From positions 1 through 64,000 of the forward strand of contig UQHF01000012.1 of the NCBI GenBank assembly GCA_900540785.1: a DNA stretch of 64,000 bases, read 5' to 3'. The stretch is from an uncultured Blautia sp. Its GTDB lineage: Bacteria > Bacillota > Clostridia > Lachnospirales > Lachnospiraceae. The notes under the pieces were generated by a model that had not been told where the DNA came from, ran no database searches, and saw only the letters and a list, made by a program, of their open reading frames with translations. The stretch's first letter is position 1. Every line of letters begins with the position of its first letter. Both the position numbers and the translations under genes were made by a program. Positions 25,410-34,478 of the stretch are shown here, piece after piece.

Positions 25410-26204
25410 TCAGGACTGGATACAGCCTCTCGGACATACTTCCTGGCATTTTCCACAGTTTGTACATTTGGAATAATCAATATGCGCGCAGAAATCTGTC
25501 ACCGTAATGGCTCCTGCCGGACAGTTCTTCTCACATTTTTTACAGCCAATACAGCCGGTCTCACAGGCTTCTGTCACAGCCTTTCCTTTTGCGCGTGAGG
25601 CACAGAATACTCTTGTCTTCTGCTCATAAGGCACAAGCTCAATCAAATGCCTCGGACATTTCTCCACACATTTTCCGCACGCCTTACATGCTTCTCTGCC
25701 AACAACCGCCACGCCGTCCACAATGTGAATGGCGTCAAAGGGACACGCCTTTACGCAGCTTCCAAAGCCAAGGCACCCGTATGTACACGTCTTTGCGCCG
25801 CCGCCCGGCACAAACGCCATCATCTCACAGTCCTGTACGCCTGTATACACAAAGTTTTCTTTCGCTTTCGTACATGTGCCGCTGCATTTTACAAAAGCGG
25901 TCTGACGCTCTGTCTCCACAACCTCCTGTCCCATAATCTCCGCGATCACTTTCGCGGCGGCGTCTCCGCCTACAGGACAGCCGTTTACCGGGGCTTCCCC
26001 CTTTGCAATGGCTGCCGCAAGACCATCGCAGCCCGGATAGCCACAGCCTCCGCAGTTGTTTCCCGGAAGCGCCTCTCTTACCTTTACTTCCCGCTCATCC
26101 GTCTCAACTGCAAATTTTTTTCCCGCAACGCCAAGAAAAACTCCTATAAATAATCCCACTGCCGCAACAAGAAGAGTTGCTGCAATAATTGCTCCAGCAT
26201 TCAT
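25410..26204 (-). CDS. rnfB: Rnf complex subunit B
   Basis: A 264-residue ferredoxin-like subunit of the Rnf complex, which oxidises ferredoxin, reduces NAD+ and pumps Na+ or H+. An N-terminal TM segment (about 1-25) is followed by the Fe-S motif CGGCGYPGCDGLA, then CxxC-type clusters: CYS groups near ...CTYGCLGFGSCVKACPFD, CKACGKCVEKCP, CIGCKKCEKNCPAG and CTNCGKCQEVCPRG. This makes it one of the Fe-S-richest proteins in the window. It ends the rnfCDGEAB operon and is followed by a strong terminator. Confidence 0.95.
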   Translation of the reverse strand: MNAGAIIAATLLVAAVGLFIGVFLGVAGKKFAVETDEREVKVREALPGNNCGGCGYPGCDGLAAAIAKGEAPVNGCPVGGDAAAKVIAEIMGQEVVETERQTAFVKCSGTCTKAKENFVYTGVQDCEMMAFVPGGGAKTCTYGCLGFGSCVKACPFDAIHIVDGVAVVGREACKACGKCVEKCPRHLIELVPYEQKTRVFCASRAKGKAVTEACETGCIGCKKCEKNCPAGAITVTDFCAHIDYSKCTNCGKCQEVCPRGCIQS

Positions 26205-26216
26205 CCTGCCACCTCC

Positions 26217-26792
26217 TTAAATCAGCCCGGAAAATCCAAAGAAAGCAATCGCCATCAGTCCCGCCGTAATAAGAACAATGGGGAATCCCTGGAAAGATTT
26301 CGGAATGTTGTTATACGCTATTTTTTCACGGATACCAGCCATCAGGATAATGGAAATGGTAAAACCTGCCGCTGTGGCAAATCCGTTTACCGTTCCCTGC
26401 AAAATGCTGTAATCCTTCTGTACGTTGATAAGGGCAACGCCTAATACTGCACAGTTTGTTGTGATCAGCGGAAGATATACTCCCAGAGCCTGATAAAGAG
26501 AAGGCATTGCTTTTTTCAGGAACATTTCCACAAACTGCACAAGCGCCGCGATGATCAGAATAAATACAATAGTCTGTAAATACGTAAGATCCAAAGGTAC
26601 AAGGATCAGCTTGTAAATCACACTTGTCACAAAAGAGGACAGGGTAATAACGAAAATAACGGCTCCTCCCATTCCTGCCGCCGTATTTACGCTTTTGGAA
26701 ACTCCAAGGAAGGGACAAAGTCCGAGAAACTGACTTAAAACAACATTATTTACAAGAGCAGAGCCTACAATAATAAGCAGCAATTCTTTCAT
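26217..26792 (-). CDS. rnfA: Rnf complex subunit A
   Basis: A 191-residue integral membrane subunit with six TM segments and no soluble domain. Family features: VNNVVLSQFLGLCPFLGVSK near the start with a conserved Cys, and PLITTNCAVLGVALINVQ in the fourth segment with the second Cys; both coordinate the membrane Fe-S centre in the Rnf/Nqr family. Four bases overlap the rnfE stop region. It is part of the rnfCDGEAB run. Confidence 0.95.
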   Translation of the reverse strand: MKELLLIIVGSALVNNVVLSQFLGLCPFLGVSKSVNTAAGMGGAVIFVITLSSFVTSVIYKLILVPLDLTYLQTIVFILIIAALVQFVEMFLKKAMPSLYQALGVYLPLITTNCAVLGVALINVQKDYSILQGTVNGFATAAGFTISIILMAGIREKIAYNNIPKSFQGFPIVLITAGLMAIAFFGFSGLI

Positions 26793-27508
26793 GACTCTTT
26801 ACCTCCTTTTCCCCTGCACATGGTATTTCCGCAGGAAGCACAGCTTCCCTTGCAGTCCGGATTGCTTGGGTCGATTCCCCGTTTTGCAGCTCCCATCTTA
26901 AAACGGTTCTGCAAAGCAGACAGACCTGCCAGTACAAAAAACGCGCCCGGAGCCAGAATAAAAATCGTGATCGGTTCATATCCTGCCTTTCCCGCAGCCG
27001 AATCTGCAAGAGGAAGGATCTGATGTCCAAAAAGTGTTCCCGCGCCGATCAGTTCGCGGACAGCGCCGATGCAGGTAATACTTACGGTAAAGCCAAGTCC
27101 CATACCAATCCCATCAAAAAGAGAGGCAATGGGTTTGTTTTTTGAAGCATACGCTTCGGCTCTTCCAAGAATAATACAGTTTACAACGATCAGTGGAATA
27201 TAGATTCCAAGGGCAGCGTAAAGAGCCGGAATAAAGCCCTGCAAAAGAAGCTGCACAACTGTCACAAAAGAAGCGACCACTACGATATACGCAGGCATAC
27301 GCACTCTGTCCGGAATAAAGTTCCTCAGAAGAGAAATCATCAGGTTGGATGCTGCCAGAATGACCATTGTGGTAAGTCCCATACCGATTCCGTTTGTAGC
27401 AGAAGTAGTGATAGCAAGCGTGGGACACATGCCGAGCATCAGCACAAAGGTCGGATTTTCTTTTACTATTCCATTATATAACCGTTCACCAGGTGTATTT
27501 GCTTTCAT
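26789..27508 (-). CDS. rnfE: Rnf complex subunit E
   Basis: A 239-residue membrane subunit of the Rnf complex, paralogous to RnfA. It has LGMCPTLAITTSATNGIGMG near the start and PLIVVNCIILGRAEAYASKN in the middle, both with the conserved Cys. The C-terminal tail is Cys-rich (DCKGSCASCGNTMCRGKGG), which is not part of the pump core and could bind a metal. Start 27508 is chosen because it overlaps the rnfG stop by ATGA and has GGAGG nearby; the frame from 27544 has no ribosome site. Confidence 0.93.
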   Translation of the reverse strand: MKANTPGERLYNGIVKENPTFVLMLGMCPTLAITTSATNGIGMGLTTMVILAASNLMISLLRNFIPDRVRMPAYIVVVASFVTVVQLLLQGFIPALYAALGIYIPLIVVNCIILGRAEAYASKNKPIASLFDGIGMGLGFTVSITCIGAVRELIGAGTLFGHQILPLADSAAGKAGYEPITIFILAPGAFFVLAGLSALQNRFKMGAAKRGIDPSNPDCKGSCASCGNTMCRGKGGKES

Positions 27509-28119
27509 TTGGAAGCGCCTCCTTTCACATACTGAAAGGCACATAAGCCGGCGTTCACTCCGTTTGTCATTGCATTTGTGGTGATGGTCGCGCCGCTTAA
27601 TGCGTCAATTTCTCCGTCATTTTTCGCTCCGGTCTTTGTATAGGTAAATTTCTCTGTCTTTTTTTCCCGGAACTGATCTTTAAATTCTTCTGTATCTGCC
27701 TTCATTCCAAGACCGGCTGTCTCAGATATGGATAAAATCGAAATTCCGTTTACGGTTCCGTCTTCCTGAATGCCCATAGCAAACCGGATGTCTCCGCCGT
27801 ATCCTTCTGCCGTGGTAATGGTAAAGGCATATCCAAGCTCTTCTCCTTCCTTACCTTTTGCCAGCATCACTTCATCGATATTCTGCGCGCTGTAACCATT
27901 TTCATCTAGAAAAGATTCCAGGTCTTTATTTTCCCCTTCATATACAGGCTCAAAAGAATCTGCTGTCTCAAATACCGCCTCATATGCCTCCTGTTTTGCA
28001 AGAAGCTCCTGTTTTTTAATAGGATCTGCCGTAATGTCCTGTACCACTCCCAGCGCCAGACCGGACACAAGTGTAATAATGGTAATGGCTGCCGTGTCTT
28101 TTACAATGGAACCTTTCAT
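27505..28119 (-). CDS. rnfG: Rnf complex subunit G
   Basis: A 204-residue subunit with one N-terminal TM segment (about 9-27) and an FMN-binding domain outside or at the membrane face. The covalent FMN attachment motif SGATITTNA (about 172-180) is intact. Also typical are GYAFTITTAEGYGGDI and ETAGLGMKADTEEF. The start overlaps rnfD by four bases and the end overlaps rnfE, so translation is coupled along the operon. Confidence 0.94.
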   Translation of the reverse strand: MKGSIVKDTAAITIITLVSGLALGVVQDITADPIKKQELLAKQEAYEAVFETADSFEPVYEGENKDLESFLDENGYSAQNIDEVMLAKGKEGEELGYAFTITTAEGYGGDIRFAMGIQEDGTVNGISILSISETAGLGMKADTEEFKDQFREKKTEKFTYTKTGAKNDGEIDALSGATITTNAMTNGVNAGLCAFQYVKGGASK

Positions 28120-29093
28120 GCTTTTTTGCCTCCTTTCCCAAACGCCTTCGGGCGTGTAAAACGCTCGATCTGAGGCACAAGAATGTTACAGAAAATGATC
28201 GCGTAAGATACGCCCTCTGCCGCGCCTCCGAACAGACGGAAGACAGCAGTCAAAATGCCAAGACAGCATCCGTATACAAGCTGCCCTTTTTTCGTGATCG
28301 GTGTCGTCACATAATCGGTTGCCATAAACCAGGCTCCCAGCATAAGACCGCCTCCGAACAGATGGGCAAAAAGATAATTTATGTCAAATCCCATTCCGGA
28401 AAACAGCATATACAAAATCACAAACACACCGAAACTTCCGATATATGTAAGAGGAATCCGAAGGTCTATTACTTTAAATGCCAGAAGAATAACAGCTCCG
28501 ATCAAAATGGCAATGACGGAAGTCTCGCCTATAGTTCCCTGAATATCTCCCACGAACATATGGAAAACAGAAACAGAAGAATCTGTAAATCCATTTGCCT
28601 TTAAAGCGGCAAGCGGTGTCGCTCCTGAAACGGCATCTACTGTCCCGCGGAAAGAATCAGAAACAGTAAAATCTGTCATTTTTCCCGCAAAGGAAATAAG
28701 AAGAAAACACCTTGCAGCAAGGGCAGGGTTCATAAAGTTCTGTCCAAGCCCTCCAAAAAGCTGTTTTACCACAATAATGGCAAAGGCACTTCCCAGAACC
28801 GGAATCCAGAGCGGAATCCCAGCCGGCATATTTAAGGCAAGAAGAAGGCCGGTCACTGCCGCACTGAAGTCCCCTATTGTCGTTTCTTTGTGCATCAGCT
28901 TATTATAAAGCCACTCAAAAAATACACTTGACGCCACAGTCACAAGAATGACTGCCAGCGCGCGCAGCCCGAAATTCCACACACCGAACAGCGATGCCGG
29001 AAGAAGTGCGATCAGTACAAGCTGCATGATCTTACTTGTTGTCATCTTATCTCTCACATGAGGATTTGATGATACATTTAACATTTCGCCCAT
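28116..29093 (-). CDS. rnfD: Rnf complex subunit D
   Basis: A 325-residue membrane subunit with about nine TM segments and a covalently bound FMN. The flavin site is DAVSGATPLAALKA (Thr in SGAT). Other family motifs are QNFMNPALAARCFLLISFAG and FLFAHLFGGGLMLGAWFMAT (the second seen as NYLFAHLFGGGLMLGA). It makes the channel part for the pumped ion with RnfA, E and G. It follows rnfC by 14 bases. Confidence 0.95.
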   Translation of the reverse strand: MGEMLNVSSNPHVRDKMTTSKIMQLVLIALLPASLFGVWNFGLRALAVILVTVASSVFFEWLYNKLMHKETTIGDFSAAVTGLLLALNMPAGIPLWIPVLGSAFAIIVVKQLFGGLGQNFMNPALAARCFLLISFAGKMTDFTVSDSFRGTVDAVSGATPLAALKANGFTDSSVSVFHMFVGDIQGTIGETSVIAILIGAVILLAFKVIDLRIPLTYIGSFGVFVILYMLFSGMGFDINYLFAHLFGGGLMLGAWFMATDYVTTPITKKGQLVYGCCLGILTAVFRLFGGAAEGVSYAIIFCNILVPQIERFTRPKAFGKGGKKA

Positions 29094-29107
29094 TTGTCAT
29101 ACCCCCT

Positions 29108-30424
29108 CTACTTTTTCTTCCGGCTTGCCAGAACCATTTTTCTCATGGACTTGATACTCTGTGTAAGCGGACGTTTTGCAGGACAGATATAGCTGCAGCA
29201 GCCGCACTCACAGCATTCCATTCCGTCAAATTTCTGGAAATTCTCCATATCCCCATTCTCTGCAAAGGTAGCAAGACGGGCAGGGAGCACACCGCCCGGA
29301 CAGACGCTTACACATCTTCCGCAGTTGATGCACGCGGTCTGCTTTGCTTTGGAAACAGGGTCTTCTTCCAGGCAAAGACAGGCTGACGTAGTTTTTGTGC
29401 ATGGCACATGAAGATCGTACATGGCAAATCCCATCATAGGACCTCCGGCAATTACCTTGGAAACTCCATCCTTTAATCCCCCGGCAGCTTCCACAACCTC
29501 TGCAAGATCCGTTCCTGTACAGACTTTGAGATTTTTCGGGGCTTTGATGCCGTCTCCCGTCACAGTGATCACCTTATCCATCACAGGTTCTCCAAGAATG
29601 ACCGCCCTGTAAATGGCAGCTACTGTATCCACATTGTCAACCACACAGCCAACATCAGCAGGAAGCATGGAAGAATTGATTTCTCTTCCTGTCGTAGCAT
29701 AAATCAGGGTACGCTCTCCTCCCTGAGGATACTTTGTGAGAAGCTCCTTTACCTCCATTCTCGGAATATCTTTTGTAAGCGCTTTCATTTTTTCAATACA
29801 GTCCGGTTTATTATCCTCAATACAGATATACCCCTTTGCATTTTCAAAAAGCGTGAGCATAATGCGAAGCCCTTCTATAATCTCTTCCGGCTCTTCCAGC
29901 ATCTTTCTGTGATTACTTGTAAGATAAGGCTCGCATTCTGCACCATTTACAAGAACAAACTCTATTTTTTCCGGCATCTTGGGAGAAAGCTTTACATGAG
30001 TGGGAAAACCGGCTCCTCCCATTCCCACAACGCCTCCGTCCTGAATGCGCTTTAAAATTTCTTCTTTTGTAAGCTCCTCCAGTCTTGCAGGGATAAACTC
30101 TGTCTCTTCATATTTTCCATCATTCTCGATAATAATAGAATTTGCCATTGTTCCTGTTGCTCCAAGACGCATTTCCATTCCCTTTACTGTACCGGACACA
30201 GACGAGTGAACAGGAGCGGAAACAAATCCTCCCGCCTCTCCGATTTTCTGTCCCCGTTTTACATAGTCCCCCTTTTGTACAACAGGAGCTGCCGGGGCTC
30301 CGATATGCTGGGAAAGAGGATAGACCATTTCTCCTCTGGGAAGATAGGACTCTACCGGGCTGTCTTTTGTAAGCGATTTCCCATCATAGGGGTGAACACC
30401 GCCTTTAAAGGTTAAAAAAGCCAT
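29108..30424 (-). CDS. rnfC: Rnf complex subunit C
   Basis: A 438-residue soluble subunit that takes up electrons from or to NAD(H). It contains the N-terminal Rossmann-like part (DGGVVGMGGAGFPTHVKL, NGAECEPYLTSNHRKM), an SLBB-type middle, and two 4Fe-4S ferredoxin motifs near the end (CINCGRCVSVCPGGVLPARL, ECCECGCCSYICPAKRPL). Length fits clostridial RnfC without the long extra tail of some Proteobacteria. It is the first rnf gene; AAGGAGG precedes it. The gene upstream lies only 20 bases away, so they may share a transcript. Confidence 0.95.
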   Translation of the reverse strand: MAFLTFKGGVHPYDGKSLTKDSPVESYLPRGEMVYPLSQHIGAPAAPVVQKGDYVKRGQKIGEAGGFVSAPVHSSVSGTVKGMEMRLGATGTMANSIIIENDGKYEETEFIPARLEELTKEEILKRIQDGGVVGMGGAGFPTHVKLSPKMPEKIEFVLVNGAECEPYLTSNHRKMLEEPEEIIEGLRIMLTLFENAKGYICIEDNKPDCIEKMKALTKDIPRMEVKELLTKYPQGGERTLIYATTGREINSSMLPADVGCVVDNVDTVAAIYRAVILGEPVMDKVITVTGDGIKAPKNLKVCTGTDLAEVVEAAGGLKDGVSKVIAGGPMMGFAMYDLHVPCTKTTSACLCLEEDPVSKAKQTACINCGRCVSVCPGGVLPARLATFAENGDMENFQKFDGMECCECGCCSYICPAKRPLTQSIKSMRKMVLASRKKK

Positions 30425-30444
30425 TTCACGTTTCCTCCTTTATG

Positions 30445-31314
30445 TTAATTCTTTTTATCCTTTCTGTTTTTCAAGTGGCGCTCCTTACGAATACGATAGC
30501 CACGGTTCAGATGAGGATATGATCTCACAAAACGATGGGCGTTGCGGCCAAGTCTGGACGCCATTGCCTCTTTTCTTTTCTGAACCTCAGCTGCGAACTC
30601 TTCCGTTACAGAGCTTCGCCGTTTATCGATTTCCTTTAAGAACTCCAGGTCCTCCAGACGCTCTTTTAAACTGTCGAGAGAAAGGTCCCGCACCATTTCT
30701 GCAATTCCCATTTTCTCCCGGATTTTCATAATGATCTCATTCTGCATTTCATCAAGTGATTTCTCCCATACAGGAATCCGTGCATGAAGCTTGGAAGCAG
30801 CCGCTGCTGAAAAGCAAAAATCAACCAGCCAGTAAATCCCGATGGCTGTCACTGCAATTTTTCCTGCGATCACAGGATACAGCCCTACAATACTTTCCAC
30901 AACAGGGTGAATGATCCGAAACAGCGCCACCGCAAATACGCCCCAGCCAAGAGACACCCACAGACAGATCCGCCCCTGGAAATTAAATTTCTGATCACTG
31001 TAATCCCACCAGGAGGTATGGAAAATGCTTTCCATCAAAACAGCCGTAACATATTCCAGTGCAGTTGCTACAATCACACCGCCTACATACAAAAGGAATA
31101 AATTGTCACTTACCGGTTTCAGGATAAGATACACAGACAAAGCGCCGAATCCGTAAATAGTACAAAACGGCCCGCTTACGAATCCCCTGTTTACAAACTT
31201 CCCATGCTTTGCAGACACGTATCCTGTCTCCCAGACCCAGCCAAGAAAGCTGTAGATAAAAAACCAGTTGAGAATATGATAAACATCTACTCCTCGAATT
31301 GTAAAATCCCACAT
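30445..31314 (-). CDS. Putative ABC-transporter type IV membrane protein (CmpB family)
   Basis: A 289-residue membrane protein of the PF06541 type (putative ABC transporter, type IV). It has FFIYSFLGWVWETGYVSAK and GPFCTIYGFGALSVYLILKP, typical for the family, within about five TM segments up to residue 185. The remaining 100 residues are a charged helical tail with many KxR repeats (about 255-289). A true transport role was never shown to my knowledge. It is in the same direction as rnf and 20 bases above rnfC. Confidence 0.75.
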   Translation of the reverse strand: MWDFTIRGVDVYHILNWFFIYSFLGWVWETGYVSAKHGKFVNRGFVSGPFCTIYGFGALSVYLILKPVSDNLFLLYVGGVIVATALEYVTAVLMESIFHTSWWDYSDQKFNFQGRICLWVSLGWGVFAVALFRIIHPVVESIVGLYPVIAGKIAVTAIGIYWLVDFCFSAAAASKLHARIPVWEKSLDEMQNEIIMKIREKMGIAEMVRDLSLDSLKERLEDLEFLKEIDKRRSSVTEEFAAEVQKRKEAMASRLGRNAHRFVRSYPHLNRGYRIRKERHLKNRKDKKN

Positions 31315-31450
31315 ATTTTTTCCTTTCTTTTTTATATAATCTGACGAATCGGTTATTTATACTATAACTCTTTTTATGAAAAAATTCACTACCCAAATTT
31401 TATTTTTTTGTGTATAATTAAATACAATCTATGAAAGGTAATAAATTCAC

Positions 31451-32470
31451 ATGCTTGTTAAAAAAATGCCTATTTTACAGTGGTTTCCGGGTTCTGAGAC
31501 TGTTAAAAACTTATCGTTCTCAACGGGTTTTGAGGGGAGTTTTCAGCCTGTTTTTTATGATATTGAAACTACCGGACTATCACGAAATTCCACTTTTTGT
31601 TATCTGATCGGAGCAGTCGCTTTTGAGGACGGAAAATGGCAGATGTACCAGTGGTTTGCCCAGAGAGAACAGGATGAACCTCTTCTCCTGAAGGAATTTT
31701 CCCGTTTTCTCTCCTCCGCTTCTGTCACGATCCAGTATAACGGAAATCAATTTGACCAGCCTTATCTTGAGGAACGGTATCGAATCCATAAACTCCCCTC
31801 TCCTTTTGAGGGAACCCCAGCCCTTGACCTTTACCAGGTCTTAAAGCCTTTGAAATCCCTTTTAAAGCTTCCGTCCATGAAACAGCCGGCTCTGGAAGAC
31901 TTTTTATCTCTGCCGGTTCGTACATATATGGACGGACACGACTGTATCCGACTTTTTCGAAACTATATAAAAAATCACAACCCGGAATCTGCTGAAATCC
32001 TTCTGGGGCACAATCAGGAGGACTTGCAGGGGCTTGGACAGATTCTTTCGATGACGTCTTACCTGAATATAAAAGAAGGGAAATACGAGCCGGAAGAGGC
32101 GGTTTTTGACGGGGAACATCTTCTCATGACAGTCAGGCTTTCTGAGGTTCTTCCTGTTCCCTTTTCAAATGGAACAACTGATTTTTACATAAAAGGAGAA
32201 GATACGATTCTGCGCCTGATCATCAGGACAAAGAACGGACAAACAAAACAGTATTATCCCAATTATAAAGATTATCACTACATCCCTTCCGAAGATACGG
32301 CAATGCCAAAATCTTTAAGCGCCTGCCTGGACAAATCTCTCAGAAAAGCTGCCAGACCGGAAACCTGCTACACCTGGTTCGACTGCTCCGGAGCTTTTCT
32401 TACAAATAAAAAACAGCAGCTTTCTTATCTTAGAAATACACTGCCGTTTCTTCTTGGAACTTTAAAATAA
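31451..32470 (+). CDS. Ribonuclease H-like (YprB-type) exonuclease domain protein
   Basis: A 339-residue protein with a DEDD-type 3'-5' exonuclease fold of the RNase_H_2 / YprB group. The DxE motif is FYDIETTGLSRNSTF (about 33-47), then IQYNGNQFDQPYLEERYR with an Asp, and NQEDLQGLGQIL (about 180-195) carries the third acidic site. The C-terminal 120 residues are an unassigned domain. It is the only plus-strand gene within about 30 kb. Relatives occur beside helicase genes in Firmicutes, but here it is alone. A terminator follows. Confidence 0.78.
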   Translation: MLVKKMPILQWFPGSETVKNLSFSTGFEGSFQPVFYDIETTGLSRNSTFCYLIGAVAFEDGKWQMYQWFAQREQDEPLLLKEFSRFLSSASVTIQYNGNQFDQPYLEERYRIHKLPSPFEGTPALDLYQVLKPLKSLLKLPSMKQPALEDFLSLPVRTYMDGHDCIRLFRNYIKNHNPESAEILLGHNQEDLQGLGQILSMTSYLNIKEGKYEPEEAVFDGEHLLMTVRLSEVLPVPFSNGTTDFYIKGEDTILRLIIRTKNGQTKQYYPNYKDYHYIPSEDTAMPKSLSACLDKSLRKAARPETCYTWFDCSGAFLTNKKQQLSYLRNTLPFLLGTLK

Positions 32471-32499
32471 ATTGGTTTTCTATATCGCCTGAACACAAT

Positions 32500-32525
32500 A
32501 AGGGACTGCATTTCTGCAGTCCCTT
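32500..32525. terminator. Bidirectional terminator
   Basis: A perfect 11-base-pair stem (AAGGGACTGCA at 32500-32510, complement at 32515-32525) with a 4-base loop. It lies between the RNase H-like gene and the convergent S1 gene, with T-rich sides. Confidence 0.9.
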
Positions 32526-32544
32526 CGTTTATCACCTTATAAGA

Positions 32545-33630
32545 TTATTCTTCTTCAGAATCCTCTTCTGCCTGTGCCGGAGCTTCCAGAGCTTTCATGC
32601 TCAGGCTGATCTTTTTCTCTTCTTCGTTGAAATCAACAACCTTAGCTTCGATTTCCTGTCCGATGGAAAGAACATCAGCCGGTTTTGCAACGTGTTCTCT
32701 GGAAATCTGAGATACATGAAGAAGTGCATCTACACCAGGTGCAAGTTCAACGAATGCACCGAAATCTGTCATACGTGCAACTTTTCCTGTCACTACATTG
32801 CCTACTGCAAATTTCTCAGATGCACAAAGCCACGGATTTTCTTCCGGGAATTTTAAGGAAAGAGCAATCTTGTTTCCATTGATTTCTTTAATAAGAACCT
32901 TAACCTGATCGCCTACGTTAAATACTTTCTTCGGATTTTCTACTCTGCCCCAGGACATTTCAGAAATGTGAAGAAGTCCGTCTGCTCCGCCGAGGTCGAT
33001 GAATGCACCAAAATCTGTTACATTCTTAACAACACCTTCTACTGTATCGCCAACATGGATTCTCTCCATAAGCTCTTTCTGTTTCTCTGCTTTTTCAGCA
33101 AGAAGAAGCTGTTTGCGGTTACCGATGATGCGGCGTCTTCTCGGGTTAAACTCTGTGATTACAAATTCGATTTCCTGGTCTGCATATTTGGACAGATCTT
33201 TTTCGTATGTGTCGGATACAAGGCTTGCAGGAATAAATACTCTTGCTTCCTCTACGTTTACACATAAGCCGCCGTCCAGTACCTGAGAAACGGTTGCTTT
33301 TAATACTTCCTGGTTTTCGAATGCTTCTTCCAGGCGTTTATTTCCTTTTTCTGCTGCAAGTCTCTTGTAAGTTAAGATAACCTGACCTTCTCCGTCATTT
33401 ACCTTTAAAACTTTTGCTTCCATAGCATCACCAGGATGTACGACGTCTGCAAGCACAACGCTTGAATCGTTTGAGTATTCATTCTTTGTGATGATACCGT
33501 CTGCTTTATAGCCGATATTCAGGATGATTTCATCTTCCTTTACATCGATGACCGTACCCTGTACGATTTCTCCATTTCTGATAGTCTTTACGGAATCTTC
33601 CAGCATCTGTTCAAAACTTAATTCTGACAT
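32545..33630 (-). CDS. Ribosomal protein S1-like, multiple S1 domains
   Basis: A 361-residue RNA-binding protein with four S1 domains in series: about 15-90 (GEIVQGTVIDVKEDEIILNIGY), 100-170, 185-255 (GDTVEGVVKNVTDFGAFIDLG) and 270-345 (GNVVTGKVARMTDFGAFVELA). It ends in an acidic tail (AEEDSEEE). In Clostridia such S1-like proteins replace full-length S1 and are often joined to ispH. The start at 33630 lies inside the end of ispH (20-base overlap) and has GAGGAGG. It is the last gene of the run FAD oxidoreductase-cmk-ispH-S1. Confidence 0.9.
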   Translation of the reverse strand: MSELSFEQMLEDSVKTIRNGEIVQGTVIDVKEDEIILNIGYKADGIITKNEYSNDSSVVLADVVHPGDAMEAKVLKVNDGEGQVILTYKRLAAEKGNKRLEEAFENQEVLKATVSQVLDGGLCVNVEEARVFIPASLVSDTYEKDLSKYADQEIEFVITEFNPRRRRIIGNRKQLLLAEKAEKQKELMERIHVGDTVEGVVKNVTDFGAFIDLGGADGLLHISEMSWGRVENPKKVFNVGDQVKVLIKEINGNKIALSLKFPEENPWLCASEKFAVGNVVTGKVARMTDFGAFVELAPGVDALLHVSQISREHVAKPADVLSIGQEIEAKVVDFNEEEKKISLSMKALEAPAQAEEDSEEE

Positions 33631-34477
33631 GTTCTTGAACCTCCTCAATAATTTTCTTTGGGGTGGAAGCCCCTGCTGTAATACCTACACAACTACTGCA
33701 TTGGAACATTTCAGAATCCAAGTCTACAGGTGTTTGTATATAGTAAGTATTTCCACATTCCTTTTTGCATATTTCAAACAGCTTTTGAGTATTGGAACTG
33801 TGCCGGCCGCCTATGACCAGCATAGTGTCTACCTCTCCGGCTATACTTCCTGCTTCTTTCTGCCGTTCTTCGGTAGCATTACAAATAGTGTTTAAAATAT
33901 TTAGAATATTTAAAACATTATTATCATACCTCTTTTTGCGAAGAATTTCAACTAATTCTTGAAATTTGTTGTAATTAAATGTCGTCTGTGACACCACACA
34001 CAGCTTTTTGCCCGCAGGAGGCACAAAATCTTCTGCTTCCTGTACATTTTTTATGACGGTGTACCCGCCCAGGCACCATCCGCAGATGCCCTTTACCTCA
34101 GGGTGTTCCTTATCTCCTATGATGATAATATGGCTTCCCGCTCTGCTCTCCCTCTCCACGATCCTGTGTATTTTAAGGACAAACGGACAGGTTACATCCA
34201 CATAAGAAAGCCCCAGTCTCTCAAGTTTATCGTATACCGCTTTTCCCACACCATGAGAGCGGATCACAACGGTTCCCCCTGAAAGCATTGAAAGCTCCTC
34301 TTCCGATACCACAGCCACACCTTTTTTCTCAAGGTCGGAAACAACCTCTTCATTGTGGATGATCGGTCCCAGAGTATAGATAGGAGAAACGCCGGACGCA
34401 ATCAGCTCATATACTTTATCGACAGCCCGCTTTACTCCAAAACAGAATCCGGCTGTCTCCGCAACCTTTACCCTCAT
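33611..34477 (-). CDS. ispH: 4-hydroxy-3-methylbut-2-enyl diphosphate reductase
   Basis: A 288-residue IspH (LytB), the last enzyme of the MEP isoprenoid pathway; it carries a 4Fe-4S cluster. The three cluster Cys are in GFCFGVKRA (about 12), VTCPFV (about 96) and NTICNATEERQ (about 199). His and Glu of the substrate site are in PIIHNEEV, RSHGVGK and KEHPEVKGI. Just before the third Cys, the sequence contains a duplicated LNI triplet that is unusual. It shares a run with cmk and the S1 gene, a common grouping in Clostridia. Confidence 0.95.
   Translation of the reverse strand: MRVKVAETAGFCFGVKRAVDKVYELIASGVSPIYTLGPIIHNEEVVSDLEKKGVAVVSEEELSMLSGGTVVIRSHGVGKAVYDKLERLGLSYVDVTCPFVLKIHRIVERESRAGSHIIIIGDKEHPEVKGICGWCLGGYTVIKNVQEAEDFVPPAGKKLCVVSQTTFNYNKFQELVEILRKKRYDNNVLNILNILNTICNATEERQKEAGSIAGEVDTMLVIGGRHSSNTQKLFEICKKECGNTYYIQTPVDLDSEMFQCSSCVGITAGASTPKKIIEEVQEHVRIKF
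33896..33919 (-). repeat. Short in-frame repeat inside ispH
   Basis: On the minus strand three units of nine bases encode LNI, LNI and LNT directly before the Cys of the cluster motif. The DNA is AATATTTA-rich and locally repetitive, consistent with an in-frame slippage insertion. Confidence 0.6.
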
Positions 34478-34478
34478 C

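Noticed and set aside
26326..27428. Long alternative-frame reading frames inside rnfA and rnfE
   Set aside because: They overlap clear Rnf coding frames and show no domain or ribosome site.
25410..30424. Nqr instead of Rnf
   Set aside because: The B subunit is the ferredoxin-type RnfB with many Cys clusters, RnfC carries two 4Fe-4S motifs and the order CDGEAB is that of Rnf; no NqrF-type subunit is present.
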